64,000 bases of DNA, taken from Burhinus oedicnemus. Lineage: Eukaryota > Chordata > Aves > Charadriiformes > Burhinidae. Shown one piece after another: positions 63,176 to 64,000 of this stretch. The notes beneath the pieces are model-generated. The model had not been told where the DNA came from, searched no databases, and saw only the letters and a list, made by a program, of their open reading frames with translations. Position 1 is the first letter of the stretch. The number at the start of each line of letters is the position of its first letter. The stretch lies in assembly GCA_008921705.1 (NCBI GenBank), contig VFFE01006809.1, positions 169,815 through 233,814 of the forward strand. Direction: 5' to 3'. A program made the position numbers and the translations under genes.

Positions 63176-64000
63176 TACAGGGAGAAAAAGACATTCAGGA
63201 ATAGATTCAGTTTAAGGAGCAGGTCCATCGAGTTATTTAGGTCATTACGGATTAGGTGCCTTACACTAGTTACCCATTATATGAGAAATCAAGCAATTAA
63301 TTCGTACAGCACTGCCAGCTGCAATCCTCTTTGCCTCATTTGTCTCCTGCTGCCACTGTCTCAGAGGGGATGGTGTGCACAGCAAAGCTCCCAAGAGCTA
63401 TAATAGTACTAGAAGTACTAGAACAGACTATGAAATAATGTTTGGCATGAAATAATGAATACCTAGAGGGCCTGATCCTATGTGGTCCTGACTATTTCAT
63501 GGAAGACATGAAGTATCCCCAGTACCTTGCCAAGTCAGAGAAATTTAAGACCTCTGGGTATCTCAGAAGAAATGCTCAGAGTCTTCTAATAGCTGACCGA
63601 TATGCTGAATTAATCAGATTATTGGTGCAACGGGTTTATAGACTAGTTCATATTGCAGTCGGGTCATACTCATAGTCCGTTGTCGGTACATTTTGCATCT
63701 GCTGAGGCTGAAAAGCAGTCATGCACAAGGAGATGCTTGATACCTGTTCATGGGCATGAAGGTGAGCCATGCAGTAGTGTGCGGGCTTTAAAACCCTACA
63801 GTATGCCAGGCAGTTTATCTGTGCAAAATGTCATTATCAGAGATGATAAAGAATCACCTGCTGTTATGTCTTCAACAGCCTCCTTTCTCTGCTATTTCTA
63901 ACCTGCGTTTCTCTTCCTAGTCTCTACGGCAGGCTACAAACAGGATTGCTAAACCCTTCGACGGCCAGCAGATCACATCCTGAATCACTCACGTATCACG
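63176..64000. other. Terminal stretch, nothing recognised
   Basis: Non-coding sequence to the window edge; an 82-codon frame at 63653-63901 has no resemblance to a known protein. Confidence 0.5.

Noticed and set aside
1..64000. tRNA, rRNA, CRISPR arrays or prokaryote-style operons
   Set aside because: No cloverleaf, rRNA segment or spaced direct-repeat array was seen, and the window is clearly vertebrate nuclear DNA.

Overview
The window is nuclear DNA from a bird. Reasons: (i) many CR1 LINE fragments on both strands whose 3' ends carry the avian CR1 ATTCTATG/ATTCTGTG-type octamer repeats; (ii) two copies of a GC-rich avian endogenous-retrovirus LTR family; (iii) AT-rich, gene-poor sequence with vertebrate-style introns. 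The species cannot be fixed from sequence alone. From memory, the LTR family is common in birds other than chicken.

One protein-coding gene is clearly present: RAB38, on the minus strand, in three coding exons (55888-55684, 47461-47181, 35769-35617). The exons join with GT-AG introns in phases 1 and 0 to give a complete 212-residue Rab GTPase, with every G-box motif and the cysteine-bearing C-terminus intact. The first canonical AATAAA downstream of the stop on the minus strand (33898-33893) predicts a 3' UTR of about 1.7 kb. Sequence upstream of exon 1 and in early intron 1 contains three CACGTG E-boxes, which suggests, but does not prove, control by MITF/TFE-type factors of pigment cells and lysosome-related organelles.

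Layout: 1-33.8 kb is intergenic sequence beyond the 3' end of RAB38. It holds CR1 copies (1-811, 892-1040, 4316-4596, 13995-15137, 27331-27473), two same-strand LTR copies (20721-21825 and a truncated 23085-23640), microsatellites, and an unusually well preserved MIR-type SINE (33588-33752). 33.9-55.9 kb is the RAB38 gene body. Its introns (11.4 and 8.2 kb) carry CR1 copies, MIR-like fragments and a long two-phase pyrimidine pentanucleotide array. 55.9-64 kb is upstream flank with more CR1 copies, including a long antisense-oriented one at 61982-63175.

I found no convincing new biological system. The most useful leads are the E-box cluster around the RAB38 promoter, the preserved MIR just past its predicted poly(A) site, the degenerate ~46-bp tandem array inside the LTR family, and an unexplained purine-rich coiled-coil-like reading frame near 24.3-24.8 kb.
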